Counted from the first letter of the stretch, positions 8,531-18,933 are shown. The stretch: DNA of 55,124 nt from JAZKIX01 sp040384645 (GCA_040384645.1 JAZKIX010000143.1:1-55124), one strand, 5' to 3'. Program-made: numbers and translations. The notes: generated by a model not told the origin, from the sequence alone.

Positions 8531-11500
8531 CTAAACGCGCGCTATTTGCGGCAATGCCGCTTGCCGGGTGAGTAATGGTTCGATGGCGTCTGCCGGTAGC
8601 GGTCGGCTGAACACGAATCCCTGCACCTGATCGCAGCCTAGTTGCCGCAGTAGTGTTGCTTGCTGCTCGGTTTCGACGCCTTCGGCCACCACTTTCAGCG
8701 TCAGGGAATGCGCTAACGAAATAATGGTTTTTACGATAGCCATGTTTTGCGCGCTAGTGGCCATGTCGATGATGAAGGAGCGGTCGATCTTGAGCGTGTC
8801 GATCGGCAAATGGGCAATATAGCTGAGCGAGGAATAGCCAGTGCCGAAATCGTCGATCGCAATCGTGATGCCGGTTTCGCGCAGGGTTGCCAGTTTGTCC
8901 TTGGCCAGGTTTTTGTCGCCGTCGGCCATGAACAGGCTTTCGGTGATTTCGATTTCGATTTCTGCCGGCGCGGCCGAGCTTAGGACTTCAAGCACATCGT
9001 CGACGAATTCAGGACGCCGGATTTGCAATTGCGAGACATTGACCGCGATCCGTGGCGGTGCGAAACCACGCGCCAGCCATTGCTGGTATTGGCGATGGGC
9101 GCGTTGGATGACCCAGCGCCCGACTTCGACGATGAGCCCGGTTTCTTCCAGCACATAGATAAATTTCCCCGGCAAGACTAGGCCGACGCCAGGTTCTTGC
9201 CAGCGGATCAAGGCTTCCAGTCCGGTTAGTTGGCCACTGGCGAGATCGAATTTGGGTTGGTAATAGAGCAGGAATTGATCGTCTTCCAGTGCACGCCGCA
9301 AGCGGTTTTCGACCGACAGGGTTTCGGCTGCGCGGGCGTTCATGGCGGGCGTGTAAAACAGCGCCCGGGTGTTGGCGGACTTGGCGTTTTTTAAGGCGAC
9401 TTCGGCATTGCGCAGCAGGCTATCGACACTATTACCATCGGCTGGGAACAAGGCGATGCCAGCCTTGATCGAGATGCTGATATGTTTGTCCAGCAATTGC
9501 ATCGGCGCCAGCAATGCCGGTGTCAGCTTGTTTTCCAGCAAATGCGTCACGTCCTGATCGCTGGTACAACCCTTGATCACAAAGGCAAAACAATCGGCGC
9601 TAATCCGCGCCAGGAAGCCGGCATCGGGCACCGATTCCAGCAAGCGTTTGGTCACTTCTCGCAATAGTTCGTCGCCGCTGCTGCGTCCCAGGGTGTCGTT
9701 GACATTTCTGAAACGCTCCATATCGATCATGACAATCGCAGTCTGGCCCTTGCCGCGGCCAGCTTCGCGCGCAATCAATTGACCCAGCCGATCCTGAAAC
9801 AGGCTGCGATTGGGTAGCCCGGTCAGGTTATCGAAATAAGCCAGGTAATTGAGCTGGGCTTGCTTGTCGAAATAGTCCAATGCATAGGAAATGTCGGCCG
9901 CCACATCGACCAGTAATTTTTGCTCTTCGTCATTGAAGCCCTGCACCTGTGTCGAAAACATCATCACGACGCCAATTGGCTGTTCCGCCACGATCAGCGG
10001 CGCTACAAAAACGGAACGAAAGCCGAGCTTGGTCGCCTTGGCGCGCCACTCCGGTGTAAAGCGCGGATCGTTGCTCAAGTCACCGGAAATCACCCGGCGG
10101 CGGGAATTAAGCGCCATGCCGATAATGCCTTGTCCATTGGGCAGGGTCGGGTCGGCGCTGTGGTCAAAGTGTTGCGCCAGATAGGTTTTGTCGAAGCCGG
10201 TCGAGGCCACCGGGATCAGCTGCAGCGAAATTAGATCCACCATCGCGATCAGCGCCGCCGAGACTTGTCCGGTTTCGACCGCAATCGAACATATTTCATC
10301 CATCAGCCGGTGCTTGTCGTTGATGCGCAAAATCGCTGCATTGATACCGCTGAGTACGGCATGCAGGCGGCTCAGGCGTAGCATCCGGTCTTGCTGCTGC
10401 ATGCGTTCGGTCACATCGCGATTGACGCCGCGATAGCCGACGATTTGCTGGGCTGCATCGCGTAGCGGCAAGGCGGTGCTTTCCATCCAGCGCCGGCTGC
10501 CATCGCGATGTTGCCAACAGCCGGTCAGGTTGGTCCAGCCGCGCCTGTGGGCCAGGCATTTGCGGACGAGGCCCAAGGCTGGTTCCCGTGTTTCATGGTG
10601 CAAATACTGGTCTGCCGTCGAGACCAACATTTGTGCCGGGGTGTACCCCAGAATCGATTCGCTGGCACCGTTGGAATAAGTGTAGCGACCTTGCAAATCG
10701 ACTTCCCAAATCCAGTCATGGGTAGCGTCTGCCAGCGAGCGGAAACGCTGTTCGCTCAGTTGCAGCGCATGTTCGGCCCTGACCCGGCTAGTGATGTCTT
10801 GTGAAATGCCGCCCAGCAAATTGGTTTCGCCATCGAGCGAGCGGATTGGAAACTTGCGGCCACGAAAATAGTGCATGCCGTCTTGCATTAAAGCTTCTTC
10901 AGTGACCTCGATCCCGGCTTCGTTTGCCAGTGCATCGATATCGTTTTGCTGGTATTCGCCGGCGTGTTTGAGCGGATAAATATCGCTTACCGTATGGCCG
11001 ATGATTTGTTCTGTAGGGCGGCCGATAATTTGTTCAGCGCCGCGATTGACGTAGGTAAAGCGGCCGGCTTGGTCCTTCATGTAAACCGCGTCTGGTAATT
11101 GATCCATGAACAGCCTGAAACGCATTTCACTGGCTTTCAGTTCGCGTTCAGTCCTTTGCCGGACCCGGCGTTCTTGCGTATTGCTGAGCGCCCGTATGAT
11201 CGCCGGCACCAACTTGCCGCGCATGCCTTTGATGACATAGTCGCTGGCACCTTTCTTGAGCGCTTCGATGGCGCGCTCCTCGCCGATGGTGCCGGAAACA
11301 AACAGGAACGGTATCTCCGGGCAATGCTTGCGCGCCATGTCGAGTGCGGTCATGCCGTCAAAACCGGGGATCGAGTAATCGGACAAAATAAGGTCGGGAC
11401 CCGTTTGCCGGATCGCGTCCAGGAATTGGGCACCGGTATCAACCCGCAGATAGTTGACATTGAGTCCGCCACGGCCGATTTCCCGCAGTAGCAATTCGGC

Positions 11501-11548
11501 GTCTTCAATCCCGTCTTCAAGATGGATTATTTTGATCAAACTTTGCAT
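8531..11548 (-). CDS. Receiver-PAS-PAS-GAF-GGDEF(degenerate)-EAL signalling protein
   Basis: About 1005 residues. In order: a CheY-like receiver domain (residues 1-125, phospho-acceptor Asp in LILSDYSIPGFDG), two PAS domains (about 145-270 and 270-395), a GAF domain (about 405-560), GGDEF (about 570-730) and EAL (about 745-990). The GGDEF signature is SADCF, so cyclic-di-GMP synthesis is unlikely. The EAL half keeps LEALIRW, NVSQLQ, ITES, DDFGTGYSS, KIDRSF and EGVET, so it should be an active cyclic-di-GMP phosphodiesterase. The start at 11548 (MQSLIKIIHLEDG) is set by AGGAGG seven bases upstream. It lies downstream of the kinase and response-regulator genes on the same strand, which may phosphorylate its receiver. 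Confidence 0.92.
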   Translation of the reverse strand: MQSLIKIIHLEDGIEDAELLLREIGRGGLNVNYLRVDTGAQFLDAIRQTGPDLILSDYSIPGFDGMTALDMARKHCPEIPFLFVSGTIGEERAIEALKKGASDYVIKGMRGKLVPAIIRALSNTQERRVRQRTERELKASEMRFRLFMDQLPDAVYMKDQAGRFTYVNRGAEQIIGRPTEQIIGHTVSDIYPLKHAGEYQQNDIDALANEAGIEVTEEALMQDGMHYFRGRKFPIRSLDGETNLLGGISQDITSRVRAEHALQLSEQRFRSLADATHDWIWEVDLQGRYTYSNGASESILGYTPAQMLVSTADQYLHHETREPALGLVRKCLAHRRGWTNLTGCWQHRDGSRRWMESTALPLRDAAQQIVGYRGVNRDVTERMQQQDRMLRLSRLHAVLSGINAAILRINDKHRLMDEICSIAVETGQVSAALIAMVDLISLQLIPVASTGFDKTYLAQHFDHSADPTLPNGQGIIGMALNSRRRVISGDLSNDPRFTPEWRAKATKLGFRSVFVAPLIVAEQPIGVVMMFSTQVQGFNDEEQKLLVDVAADISYALDYFDKQAQLNYLAYFDNLTGLPNRSLFQDRLGQLIAREAGRGKGQTAIVMIDMERFRNVNDTLGRSSGDELLREVTKRLLESVPDAGFLARISADCFAFVIKGCTSDQDVTHLLENKLTPALLAPMQLLDKHISISIKAGIALFPADGNSVDSLLRNAEVALKNAKSANTRALFYTPAMNARAAETLSVENRLRRALEDDQFLLYYQPKFDLASGQLTGLEALIRWQEPGVGLVLPGKFIYVLEETGLIVEVGRWVIQRAHRQYQQWLARGFAPPRIAVNVSQLQIRRPEFVDDVLEVLSSAAPAEIEIEITESLFMADGDKNLAKDKLATLRETGITIAIDDFGTGYSSLSYIAHLPIDTLKIDRSFIIDMATSAQNMAIVKTIISLAHSLTLKVVAEGVETEQQATLLRQLGCDQVQGFVFSRPLPADAIEPLLTRQAALPQIARV

Positions 11549-11732
11549 GCAACAACCTCCTGTCCCGAACACTTGCCACTAATATTGGTCTTGATGCGCT
11601 ACAACATTACTACCGGTCACTACCAAGCTAGCACTTAATTTTCGCCTTCGTTGTACCTTCGTTGCATTTTCTTAGCACTGTCATATCATCTTCGCCGCAA
11701 CGTTCTGGCACCTTGGCGACACTCATACGGCA

Positions 11733-12176
11733 CTATTGCGTCACCTTGTTCATCACGGTCCAGTACAGGCTGGCTTGTGAAACCACTTCCATGAATTCGG
11801 TAAACCCGACAGGTTTGACCAGATAACTATTGGCGCCTATTTTGTAGCTTTCATCAATATCCGGCCCTTCGGCCGATGAAGTGAGCATCACCACTGGGAT
11901 AGCCTTGGTCCTTTCGTCCGATTTAAGGCGGGTCAAGACTTGCAAGCCGTCCACTTTTGGCATCTTGATATCGAGCAGGATCAATTTTGGATTACCACTT
12001 TGACGTTCGCTGTAAACACCGGTACAAAAAATGAAATCGAGTGCTTCAGCACCATCTTTCAACCAAATGATGCGGTTGGAGAGATTGCGCTTTTTCATGG
12101 CGCGGATGGTCATTTCGGCATCGGCTTCACTGTCTTCCACCAATAGAATTTCGACTGCTTCAAATTCGCCCATCAT
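11733..12176 (-). CDS. Single-domain response regulator (Rcp1/CheY-like)
   Basis: A stand-alone receiver of 147 residues with no output domain. It shows the acidic pair in LLVEDSEAD, the phospho-acceptor Asp in LILLDIKMPKVDG, the switch Thr in VVMLTSS and the Lys in LVKPVG. Single-domain regulators of this type commonly follow PAS or phytochrome kinases and act as phosphotransfer partners. Here the start codon overlaps the kinase stop (ATGA at 12173-12176), which indicates translational coupling and a dedicated pair. A second ATG three bases downstream is an alternative start. Confidence 0.93.
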   Translation of the reverse strand: MMGEFEAVEILLVEDSEADAEMTIRAMKKRNLSNRIIWLKDGAEALDFIFCTGVYSERQSGNPKLILLDIKMPKVDGLQVLTRLKSDERTKAIPVVMLTSSAEGPDIDESYKIGANSYLVKPVGFTEFMEVVSQASLYWTVMNKVTQ

Positions 12177-14597
12177 GTTTCCTCAATCGGTAGTGTGAAA
12201 TAAAATGTCGCGCCTTCGCCATCTTTCGACTCGGCCCAAATCCGCCCGTTGTGGCGTAAAACAATCCTCTGCACAATCGCCAGCCCGACGCCAGTACCGG
12301 CAAATTCGCTGGCATGGTGCAAGCGCTGGAATACGCCGAATAATTTACCGTAAAACGCCATATTGAAGCCGACGCCGTTATCTTTGACGCAGTAAGTGAT
12401 TTCATTGCCGTCCCGGCTGGCACTGATCCAGATGGCCGCGTCGGGCCGTTTTTTGCTGAATTTGGCAGCGTTGGAAATCAAATTCAGCCACACTTGCCGC
12501 AGCAATGAACGATCTGCGCGGGCATCGGGCAAGAGCGCGATATGAATGGCCGGCGGCTGGCTGAGGTGCTCTTGCAAAACTTCTGTCACCACTTCTTGTA
12601 CCAAGGCTTGCATGTCCAGATCCGCTTTAGTGAAAGCCTGTCGCCCCAGTCGTGAAAACGCCAGCAAGTCGTCGATCAGACGTCCCATTCGTTCACTGTT
12701 AGTGCGGATCACGGACAGATAACGCATGCCTGATTCATCCAGCCGGTCAGCGTAATCTTCTTCCAGCATCAGGGCGTATCCGTTCATTGCACGCAGTGGG
12801 GCGCGCAAGTCGTGCGACACCGAATAGCTGAAGCTTTCCAGTTCGCCATTGGTCGCGATCAGGTTTTCGGCCTGCAATTGCAGATTGGAATTGAGTAGTT
12901 GGATTTCTTGCTCCGCTTGCTTGCGTGCCGTGATGTCGTTCATGGTGGTACGGCTCATGACAAACTCGCCATCCTGGTCACGCACTGCAGTCGCGTTGAG
13001 CGACACCATCAGCGTGGTGCCGTCCTTGCGCACGCACTCCAGCTCTTGGTCTTGCAGGATGCCGGTCTTGAGATAAATATTAAAAGCAGTCAAATAATTT
13101 CGCAGGCTGGCTGGCGTGTGGATGTCGCGATGAGTCAATATGCCGATCACCTCGTCCCGACGGTAGCCAAGCCAGCCAAGTTCGGTATCGTTGATGCGAA
13201 TCAAGACGCCATTTTTGTCGACCGAGTGATAACCGCAAGGCGAATTGTTATACAGATCTTCCAATTCGCCGGTGCGCAAGGCGATATGTTGTTCAAGAGT
13301 CGCATTCAGGGTGGCAAGTTCCTGCGTGCGCAATAAAACTTTCGATTCCAATTCCAGATTGGCTTGTTGCAGGGCGATTTCGAGCCGGGTGCGTTGCCGG
13401 TTTTGACGTCGCATTTGCCAGAACGCCACTAGCATCAACGTGAAACCCAGCAAATTGCCGACAACGATGACGCGCATGGTATTGGCTGCACTAGCGCGCG
13501 ACTCAAATTGGCGTTGCTGCAGCAAACGCAGTTCCTCACTCTTGAACTGCTGCATTGATACTTCTAGCGCGGTTTCGATCTGGTCGGCTACCGGTTTGCC
13601 CTGTAAAGCAGGAAAACTATGAAGACGGGTGCTTAACGCTTGCTTCATCAAGTCTTGTATTCCCTTCAGGCGCTCTTGCTGCGAGGGATTGTCGACCGTC
13701 AGCGCCTTGACCAGCGCAAATTCGTCCCAGCCACGTTGCGCTGCCGCGTTAAAGTCGGCCAGATGGACGGCATTGCGCGCTTGATGGTAAAAAGCCGCCA
13801 TTTCATCGAATTCGGCCCGTACCGTGTACGTATGTTCCACCGAGTTGCTGCGCTCCATCAGCGCGCGGATACTGCCATAAGACACCACCACAATCGCCAT
13901 CAGGATCGTCATCGCGACCCCAATAAATATATAGATGCCGGGCGCATCGCCGGGTGCCTTGATTTGAGGTGCGCCTGTCATTAGTTGCGATTGCTTGACA
14001 GGTTCGAACATCAGCATCGCGCCGAATAAAACGATACCGATGCCGGCAGGAAACGACATGCGTGGAAATCCAAACCAGCTATAGGCCAAATCAAGCAGTA
14101 GGGCATAACTGACCATACCTAGCGCGCCGATGGTAATGACAATGGCAGCCAATGTTTTGCGCACCATCGCGCTACCGGCGGTGCGCCGCAGTGTCAGGAT
14201 AATGCCGCCAAGCAGCACAGCGAATGCAGTATTGGGTGCCATACGGCCGGGGTGGGGATTTTCGTTGACATACCAGTCATGCAGCGATGGCAGNNNNNNN
14301 NNNGTCTACCCAGAGATCGAGCGACGCTATGTTTTCCAGTAACTGCAGACTACCGATGAGGACAATCGTGTAGGCCGCCGCCGCCCGTAGCCGATCGGCG
14401 AATCTGGTTGGGAGCGAGGTCGAGATAACCGCAAAACCCGCCAGAAAAAAACACAGGCCGGTAGCGAAAACAGGGGCGGTATTGAGGGGGAAAATGTAAT
14501 CCCAGATAGGCCGTCGGCTCAACCAGCCAAACATGATCGCAGCCCCGCCCAAGGATAAGAGAAGTGCAGAAAAAATGGCATTCGAAGGGCGTGTCAT
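12173..14597 (-). CDS. Membrane sensor histidine kinase (MASE-like/CHASE-like, PAS, HisKA, HATPase), interrupted by assembly gap
   Basis: The gene runs from 14597 (MTRPSNAIFSALLLSLGG) to 12173, with ten N at 14294-14303. The reading frames on the two sides differ if the gap is taken as exactly ten bases, so it must have been mis-sized. Both sides fit one protein of roughly 800 residues. The N-terminus is a multi-helix membrane sensor containing HPGRMAPNTAFA. A second helix and an extracytoplasmic helical region follow, then a coiled coil, a PAS domain (NNSPCGYHSVDKNG), the HisKA box SYSVSHDLRAPLRAM with the phospho-His, and an HATPase domain (N box LISNAAKFS, DNGVGF, GTGVGLAI). No C-terminal receiver is present. 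That role falls to the overlapping response regulator. Confidence 0.9.
14294..14303. other. Assembly gap (10 N) inside the histidine kinase gene
   Basis: Fixed-length placeholder. The residues before it (LENIASLDLWVD) and after it (LPSLHDWYVNENPHPGRMAPN) belong to the same sensor module but are out of phase for a ten-base gap, so the true gap length is not ten bases modulo three. Confidence 0.95.
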
Positions 14598-15292
14598 GAT
14601 TGCCTTTTCAGGTCAAACCAGGCGTGGCAGCCAATTGTCAGGAATCAAGATTGGCGTGAACGCGGTGCATATCGATCAGAAAAACGAATTGCTAAACTGC
14701 AATAATTATTTGCTAACAATAACACGAAAAAATAACATGGAAAGAATGTATTTCCCTCTAATATTTTGGCATGGTTTGTATCAGGATTTTCCTGTCAATC
14801 CCTGAAATAAAAATGAAATTTTTGCTGCATTTGCCGACGCCGGCGAAGTCCGAACGAAATTGTACTCACCCATTCCTACAGCGCGGGTGCGTGCTAGCCG
14901 CGCATATTTATTGAATGCGTATCGGACATTTGTGCAGAGCGGATTGTCTAACTGGTTTTGCCGAGCAAAGGCGACGCAAACGCTGCGCAATAGCGATCGA
15001 AACAATGTTTAAGGCCACATAGCTAGTCACTCACCGCTGTACATTGTTTTAGTACGGTGCACTGTGCGTACTCTAGTCACGTTCTATTTACGCCCTTTTG
15101 TATTCTATTGAAACATTTATCAACCCTCTTTAGCTTCTAAGCTTTAGAGGGGGTATATGCCATTTTAGTGCCGCTCCCGCACGTTTTCATTGAGCTTTTA
15201 AATATACAGGGTGCAGTATTATTTTCATAAAAATCCCGTTTTGACAGCCATAATATTGTTTCCGCGCTTACGCTTGTTACCCTTACTCCACC
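14598..15292. other. Intergenic region between divergent kinase and rsmE genes
   Basis: About 700 bases without a credible gene. It should hold the promoters for the kinase (minus) and rsmE (plus). The only recognisable element is repeat copy C at 15148-15225. Short open frames here have no ribosome site and no family resemblance. Confidence 0.6.
15148..15225 (+). repeat. GGGGGTATA intergenic repeat, copy C
   Basis: Plus orientation, ending 67 bases before the rsmE start. It begins AGGGGGTATATGCCATTTTA, has the core TCCCGCACGTTTTCATTGAG, and ends AATATACAGGGTGCAGTATT. It lies close enough to affect rsmE transcription or the rsmE leader. Confidence 0.85.
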
Positions 15293-16018
15293 ATGCCACG
15301 CTTTTTTTGCCATCAGGATTTGTCCATTGGTGCCCTCATCGCACTGCCCGACCATGTCGCCCATCACGTCCAGGTTTTACGGCTGGCGGTGGGTGATGCG
15401 ATTACCTTATTTAACGGCGAAGGCGGCGAATATACCGCCACCCTGAGCGCCATTGAAAAGAAACGGGCCAGTGCCGAAGTCAAGGTATTCTCGCCCAACA
15501 ATCCTGAACTGCCGTATGCGATTACGCTGGCGCAAGCTCTGCCGGAGTCGTCCAAAATGGATTGGATCATTGAAAAAGCGGTCGAGCTCGGCGTCGCCGG
15601 GGTACAACCGCTGAACGCCCAGCGTTGCGTAGTGCGCCTGTCAGCCGAGCGCGCCGAAAAACGCCACCTCCATTGGCAAGGCGTGATCGTTGCCGCATCC
15701 GAGCAAAGTGGCCGTAACCGGCTGGCGCGCTTGGCCGAGGTTAGCGATTTCAAGCATTGGATTTGCCGCCAAGACATGCACCAACGGATTTTGCTCTCGC
15801 CCCGTGCCGATCAATCGCTAGCCGATTGGGCCCGTCATCATCCGCCGCAAGCGGTCAGTTTGCTGATCGGGCCGGAAGGCGGATTTAGCGATGCGGAAGA
15901 AACCATGGCAGTCGGGCAGGGCGTGCTGGCACTGGCAATGGGACCGCGCATCTTGCGCACTGAAACTGCGGGCCTAGCCGCCGTTGCCGGTCTCAACGCC
16001 ATCTGGGGTGGCATGTAA
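15293..16018 (+). CDS. rsmE: 16S rRNA (uracil1498-N3)-methyltransferase
   Basis: SPOUT-class methyltransferase of 241 residues that methylates N3 of U1498 in 16S rRNA using S-adenosylmethionine. The N-terminal PUA-like domain starts MPRFFCHQDLSIG and contains HHVQVLRLAVGD and LFNGEGGEY. The knotted C-terminal domain carries KMDWIIEKAVELGV, ASEQSGRN, LIGPEGGFSDAEE and the SAM-binding LGPRILRTETA-type motif (here MGPRILRTETA). Length and motifs are canonical. It is a single gene, with repeat copy C upstream. Confidence 0.97.
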   Translation: MPRFFCHQDLSIGALIALPDHVAHHVQVLRLAVGDAITLFNGEGGEYTATLSAIEKKRASAEVKVFSPNNPELPYAITLAQALPESSKMDWIIEKAVELGVAGVQPLNAQRCVVRLSAERAEKRHLHWQGVIVAASEQSGRNRLARLAEVSDFKHWICRQDMHQRILLSPRADQSLADWARHHPPQAVSLLIGPEGGFSDAEETMAVGQGVLALAMGPRILRTETAGLAAVAGLNAIWGGM

Positions 16019-16229
16019 ATCGCTTTAATAACTACGCGAAATTACGTGAAAGTTCCGTCGGCTGTCCTGGCGCTCCAGTTTTGCGCAAGGCCTTCAAGCT
16101 GTCACATAAGCGGTTTTATAATCAAGGTTTTGCAATCAGTATTGAAGCACTGAAACCAGTGCGACGTTTTTGGCTCAAACCGGACTGTCTTACTTCCCAC
16201 ATCAATCATCACCACTTTGGAGAAATATT

Positions 16230-16655
16230 ATGGGTCTATTCGATATCGCAGCAGGAATGTTGACCGGCAACGCAGGACAAGAACAAGCGAACGATCCCAA
16301 GTCGATGCTATTGCAAGCCGTGATCGGCATGGTCACCAATAGTGCGCAAAATGGCGGTCTGCAATCGGTGCTGGCGCAATTCCATGCGGCTGGGTTCGCC
16401 GATAAGATTGCTTCATGGATTGGCACCGGCAGCAATCTGCCGATTTCAGCCGAGCAAATTGCACAAGTCTTGGGTGGCGGTCATTTGGAACAAATGGCCA
16501 GCGCCGCCGGGATTTCAACTGAAAGCGCCGCTGGACATTTGTCTGAAATGTTGCCCGGGTTAATCGATAAAATGACGCCGGACGGAAAATTGCCAGATGG
16601 CGGTGCTGAAAACCTGGCCGGAATGCTGGGGCAATTTTTGCAACATAAGGCTTGA
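16230..16655 (+). CDS. YidB-like protein (DUF937)
   Basis: A small 141-residue protein that opens MGLFDIAAGMLTG. It shows the family's helical Gly/Ala-rich pattern, including NGGLQSVLAQFHAAGFADKI, SWIGTGSNLPISAEQIAQVL and a C-terminal LSEMLPGLIDKMTPDGKLP. These match the DUF937/YidB family, whose biochemical role is unknown. The start at 16230 follows GGAG eight bases upstream. The protein is cytoplasmic, with no signal peptide. It stands alone between rsmE and a VOC gene. Confidence 0.9.
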   Translation: MGLFDIAAGMLTGNAGQEQANDPKSMLLQAVIGMVTNSAQNGGLQSVLAQFHAAGFADKIASWIGTGSNLPISAEQIAQVLGGGHLEQMASAAGISTESAAGHLSEMLPGLIDKMTPDGKLPDGGAENLAGMLGQFLQHKA

Positions 16656-16860
16656 TTACGCGGCTTGGATTTGCAAGGATATTGGAGCAAGATCATGGAG
16701 CAAGCTCGCGACAGAAATTAAAGCTGGTCGAGCCTTGCTTGTCTATGTTGCAGCGCTCGATGAGCATGCATTTTGTTGCAGTTGTTAGCTCCTTGGCTGC
16801 TGCGTTTGTTGTCACGATGCAGGGCTCTTTATTCAATCCATTTTTCAATATGGCGACTTC

Positions 16861-17259
16861 ATGAACAAACAGATTATCTTTAACTTGGCGGTCAAGGACC
16901 TGGACAAATCGAAGGCATTTTTTTCCGCTCTCGGCTTCAGCTTCAATCCAAAATTCGGTAACGAGAACGCGGCGTTTATGGTCATCGTGGACGACTGCAT
17001 CTATGCCATGCTGATGACCGAAGCCTTCTTCCAATCCCTCATCGACAAGCCCCTCGTGCAGGCGAAAGAGGCCAACGAGGTCATCATCTGCCTTAGCTGC
17101 GAGAGCCGGGAAGAAGTGGACAGCCTGATCGCCAAAGCTGTCGCCGCCGGAGGCCGTACCCCGCATCCGCCCGAGGACCACGGTTTCATGTATGACCAGG
17201 GCTTCGAGGATATCGATGGCCACCTGTGGAATCTAGTGTGGGCGGCGCCCCAGGCCTGA
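16861..17259 (+). CDS. VOC superfamily protein (glyoxalase/bleomycin-resistance fold)
   Basis: A 132-residue protein with two beta-alpha-beta-beta-beta modules. The first is LAVKDLDKSKAFFSALGFSF with FMVIVDD. The second ends HGFMYDQGFEDIDGHLWNLV. The final DxDGHLW motif carries the metal-ligand type Glu/Asp and His seen in VOC metalloenzymes. It resembles the 'lactoylglutathione lyase-like' predicted proteins for which no substrate is known. The ribosome site is poor. It converges with hutH, with only 11 bases between the stops. Confidence 0.85.
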   Translation: MNKQIIFNLAVKDLDKSKAFFSALGFSFNPKFGNENAAFMVIVDDCIYAMLMTEAFFQSLIDKPLVQAKEANEVIICLSCESREEVDSLIAKAVAAGGRTPHPPEDHGFMYDQGFEDIDGHLWNLVWAAPQA

Positions 17260-17270
17260 TCCGGTCAGTT

Positions 17271-18899
17271 TTAAACAAAAGTTCCAATCTCGTCTTCCAC
17301 CGCAGTCCTGACTGACCCCGACAGCACAAATGATTGCGCCACCGCAATATCATGGTGGAACCAGCGGTCGCCATCCAGACATGCCGAAATTTGGCGTCGG
17401 ATCTCGTTATACGCTGCTTGCGTTCCCAACCCCAGTTTAAAACCGTCCAAAGCAGCTTCCGTCATGCTCAAGGCCTGCGCCGCCAGCAACATTTCGACGC
17501 CGACGATGTATTGTGTATTTGCCACCACGGTGGCGGCCTTGCGTGCGCACCAAGTTGAATTGGATACATGGTCTTCGCTATTGCCCTTGGCCGGGATGCT
17601 GTCCACGCTGCCTGGCATACAGAGCGTGCGGTTTTCCATCACCAGCGAACTCATCGAACATTGCACCACCGGGTAGCCGGTATTGACGCCGCGCACGCCG
17701 CTCATCAAGTTACGCGGCAAGCCCCACGACAACGTGGGGTCGATCAGGCGTGCAATCCGGCGCTCGCAAATACTGCCCAGATCGGTCACCACCATCGCCA
17801 GCAAATCCATCGCCTGCGCCAGGTATTGGCCATGAAAATTGCCACCAGAAATAATCTCCAGACCACCGCTATCTTTTTCGAAAATTAGTGGATTGTCGGT
17901 AGCCGAATTGATCTCGGTGCCGACAATGGTATCGATGTAATCGAGCGCATCGAACACCGGTCCAACTACTTGCGGCGCGCAGCGCAGCGAATATACATCT
18001 TGAATCCGCGCCGTATAAGGATGATCGGCGCGCCGCAATTCTTCCGGCAAATGCACTGCCCGCGCCGCATGTGTCGTGCGGGTCGAGCCATCGAGTAATT
18101 GCCGGATTGCGGCTGCAGCCTTGATTTGGCCTGCGTGGGGGCGGGCATGGTGGATACGGGCATCGAAGGCCGACATTTCGGCCCGCATCGCTTCCAGCGT
18201 CAGGCCAAGCGAGACACAAGCATCCGTCAACAGATTGCGCGCATCGGTCGCTGCCAATACCGCCACCGCCAGACTGACGGTGCAGCCATTGATCAAGGCT
18301 GAGGCATCTTTGGCTTTCAATGCAAATTCAATTTCGCCCAGATCGGCTTGCAAAATCGCTTCCGGCGCTGACATACGCTTGCCCCGATATATGACTTCGG
18401 CTTCGTCAAAACCGGCAACAGCCGCTGCCAGATATGCCAGCGGCGCCAGATCGCCCGAGGCGCCGACCGAGCCTTTTTGCGGCATCACAGGATGGATGCC
18501 GGCATTTAACAATGCCAGCAAACGATCCACCACTTCGACTCGCGGCGCGGAATAATTGCTGGCAAAGGCATTAGCACGGAGCAACATGGTGGCACGGCAT
18601 ACTTCCTCTGAAAATGGTTCGCCCATGCCCGCCGCGTGCGACCTGATGAGCTGGGTCTGGAACAGCTCGATATGCTCGACCTTGACCCGTGTGTCTTTCA
18701 ATAAGCCGACGCCGGTGTTGAAGCTATACATCATCGGCGCTTCGTCATGCATCCAAGTCGCCTCGATAAAATCGCGGCTTTGCTGAAGCGCGTCGCGTGA
18801 CGATTGCGCCAGCGCAACTTTGATCGCCGGATTGCGGGCGACTTCGCACACTTGCTCTGCGCTAAGGGAAAAGCCGTCGATGGTGATAGTTGTCGTCAT
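17271..18899 (-). CDS. hutH: Histidine ammonia-lyase (aromatic amino acid lyase family)
   Basis: Catalyses non-oxidative deamination of histidine to urocanate. The protein has 542 residues. The MIO cofactor-forming Ala-Ser-Gly lies in GSVGASGDLAPLAY (about residues 140-150). The selectivity-loop residues Ser-His in LIRSHAAGMGEP favour histidine over tyrosine (tyrosine lyases have His-Leu there) or phenylalanine. The Tyr and Asn/Gln motifs of the family (SATDNPLIF, SGGNFHGQYLAQ, SSEDHVSN-type NSEDHVSN) are present. The start at 18899 (MTTTITIDGFSL) is preferred over an in-frame ATG 33 bases upstream. It lies 34 bases after puuD on the same strand and is probably co-transcribed. No hutU, hutI or hutG is adjacent. 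Confidence 0.88.
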   Translation of the reverse strand: MTTTITIDGFSLSAEQVCEVARNPAIKVALAQSSRDALQQSRDFIEATWMHDEAPMMYSFNTGVGLLKDTRVKVEHIELFQTQLIRSHAAGMGEPFSEEVCRATMLLRANAFASNYSAPRVEVVDRLLALLNAGIHPVMPQKGSVGASGDLAPLAYLAAAVAGFDEAEVIYRGKRMSAPEAILQADLGEIEFALKAKDASALINGCTVSLAVAVLAATDARNLLTDACVSLGLTLEAMRAEMSAFDARIHHARPHAGQIKAAAAIRQLLDGSTRTTHAARAVHLPEELRRADHPYTARIQDVYSLRCAPQVVGPVFDALDYIDTIVGTEINSATDNPLIFEKDSGGLEIISGGNFHGQYLAQAMDLLAMVVTDLGSICERRIARLIDPTLSWGLPRNLMSGVRGVNTGYPVVQCSMSSLVMENRTLCMPGSVDSIPAKGNSEDHVSNSTWCARKAATVVANTQYIVGVEMLLAAQALSMTEAALDGFKLGLGTQAAYNEIRRQISACLDGDRWFHHDIAVAQSFVLSGSVRTAVEDEIGTFV

Positions 18900-18933
18900 G
18901 TTTGCTGCCTTTTCAATGAAATCATTTGGCAAA

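Noticed and set aside
15137..15367. Small minus-strand open frame giving CIFKSSMKTCGSGTKMAYTP, with similar peptides at 38110 and 40568 regions
   Set aside because: The shared peptide arises because the GGGGGTATA repeat is translated in one frame. There is no ribosome site and no conservation outside the repeat, so it is not a gene family.
17271..18899. Tyrosine or phenylalanine ammonia-lyase identity for the aromatic lyase
   Set aside because: The selectivity position is Ser-His, as in histidine lyases, rather than His-Leu or Phe-Leu. Histidine lyase is preferred, though substrate should be tested.
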